A stretch of 13,907 bases of DNA, taken from assembly GCA_913776675.1 (NCBI GenBank), contig CAJYRE010000109.1, forward strand, positions 1 to 13,907, read 5' to 3'. This document shows positions 13,858 through 13,907 of this stretch, piece by piece (positions within the stretch are counted from its first letter, which is position 1; each line of letters starts with the position of its first letter). The notes beneath the pieces were generated by a model. That model did not search any database. It was not told the DNA's origin and saw only the letters and a list, made by a program, of their open reading frames with translations. Source of the DNA: Rhizobiaceae bacterium. Its GTDB lineage: Bacteria > Pseudomonadota > Alphaproteobacteria > Rhizobiales > Rhizobiaceae. The position numbers and the translations under genes are program-made.

Positions 13858-13907
13858 GGTGACGCATTGGCTGCCCGACCTGTCTGATACGCAAGGCCCT
13901 CTGTATG
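13856..13907 (+). CDS. Start of a probable MocR-type (GntR/aminotransferase) regulator (partial)
   Basis: Only 17 codons are in the window: MVTHWLPDLSDTQGPLY, running off the right edge. Rhizobial PLP-dependent MocR regulators often begin with a similar 'WLPDLS...GPLY' segment, just before the GntR winged helix. These proteins combine a GntR DNA-binding domain with an aminotransferase-like domain that binds pyridoxal phosphate. AAGGA (13843-13847) lies eight bases before ATG 13856, a good ribosome binding site, which supports a true start. The pairing with a divergent DUF1127 gene also fits. The call rests on a short stretch and on memory. The start codon lies partly in the 3' arm of an inverted repeat whose loop holds the ribosome binding site. 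Confidence 0.6.
   Translation, partial: MVTHWLPDLSDTQGPLY

Noticed and set aside
1..13907. tRNA, rRNA, CRISPR arrays, insertion sequences and phage genes
   Set aside because: Looked for by eye on both strands; no cloverleaf with CCA end, regularly spaced repeats, transposase or terminal inverted repeats were seen.

Overview
The window looks like ordinary chromosome from an alphaproteobacterium of the order Hyphomicrobiales, most likely Rhizobiaceae (Rhizobium, Agrobacterium or Allorhizobium type). This rests on remembered family resemblance: a TrmJ/MurI pair beside a eukaryote-type NADP isocitrate dehydrogenase, a purC-purS-purQ run with separate PurS and PurQ, a rhizobial-style HerA/DUF87 ATPase, and a DUF1127 protein. 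No database search was made. Base composition is moderately GC-rich in the genes, with clearly AT-richer gaps at about 9.92-10.32 kb and 13.76-13.86 kb.

Layout. Positions 1-33 hold the last codons of an unidentified gene. A small SAM methyltransferase (91-672, +) converges on an alpha/beta hydrolase (679-1605, -), and the methyltransferase's probable terminator lies inside the hydrolase reading frame. The hydrolase is downstream of, and probably co-transcribed with, a HerA-like ATPase (1646-3172, -). Further up the minus strand are a CNNM/CorC-type membrane protein (3298-4590), glutamate racemase MurI (4748-5569) and the SpoU-family methyltransferase TrmJ (5550-6386). MurI and TrmJ overlap and are probably translationally coupled.

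From 6647 the plus strand carries icd (TCA cycle) with a textbook terminator, then a glutathione S-transferase (7942-8565). This converges on a seven-helix membrane diguanylate cyclase (8661-9923, -). A 400-base AT-rich gap follows, then an RBBP9/YdeN-type hydrolase (10324-10872, +) and the purine genes purC (11118), purS (11900, GTG start) and purQ (12258). PurS and PurQ are two of the three subunits of FGAM synthetase; PurL is not in the window. A small lipoprotein gene (13067-13453) follows purQ.

The right edge holds a divergent pair: a DUF1127 small basic protein (13507-13761, -) and the first 17 codons of what looks like a MocR-type (GntR/aminotransferase) regulator (13856 onward, +). 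Their shared control region contains four exact copies of TGACAAT/ATTGTCA and a separate palindrome. One inverted pair of boxes encloses the regulator's ribosome binding site and runs into its start codon. This is the most interesting unexplained structure here.

I found no mobile element, CRISPR array, tRNA or rRNA, and no convincing new multi-gene system. Most of the window is housekeeping. The items worth a second look are the TGACAAT array, several long hairpins in the gaps, a terminator embedded in an opposing gene, and unusual residues in the CNNM protein, MurI and the diguanylate cyclase.
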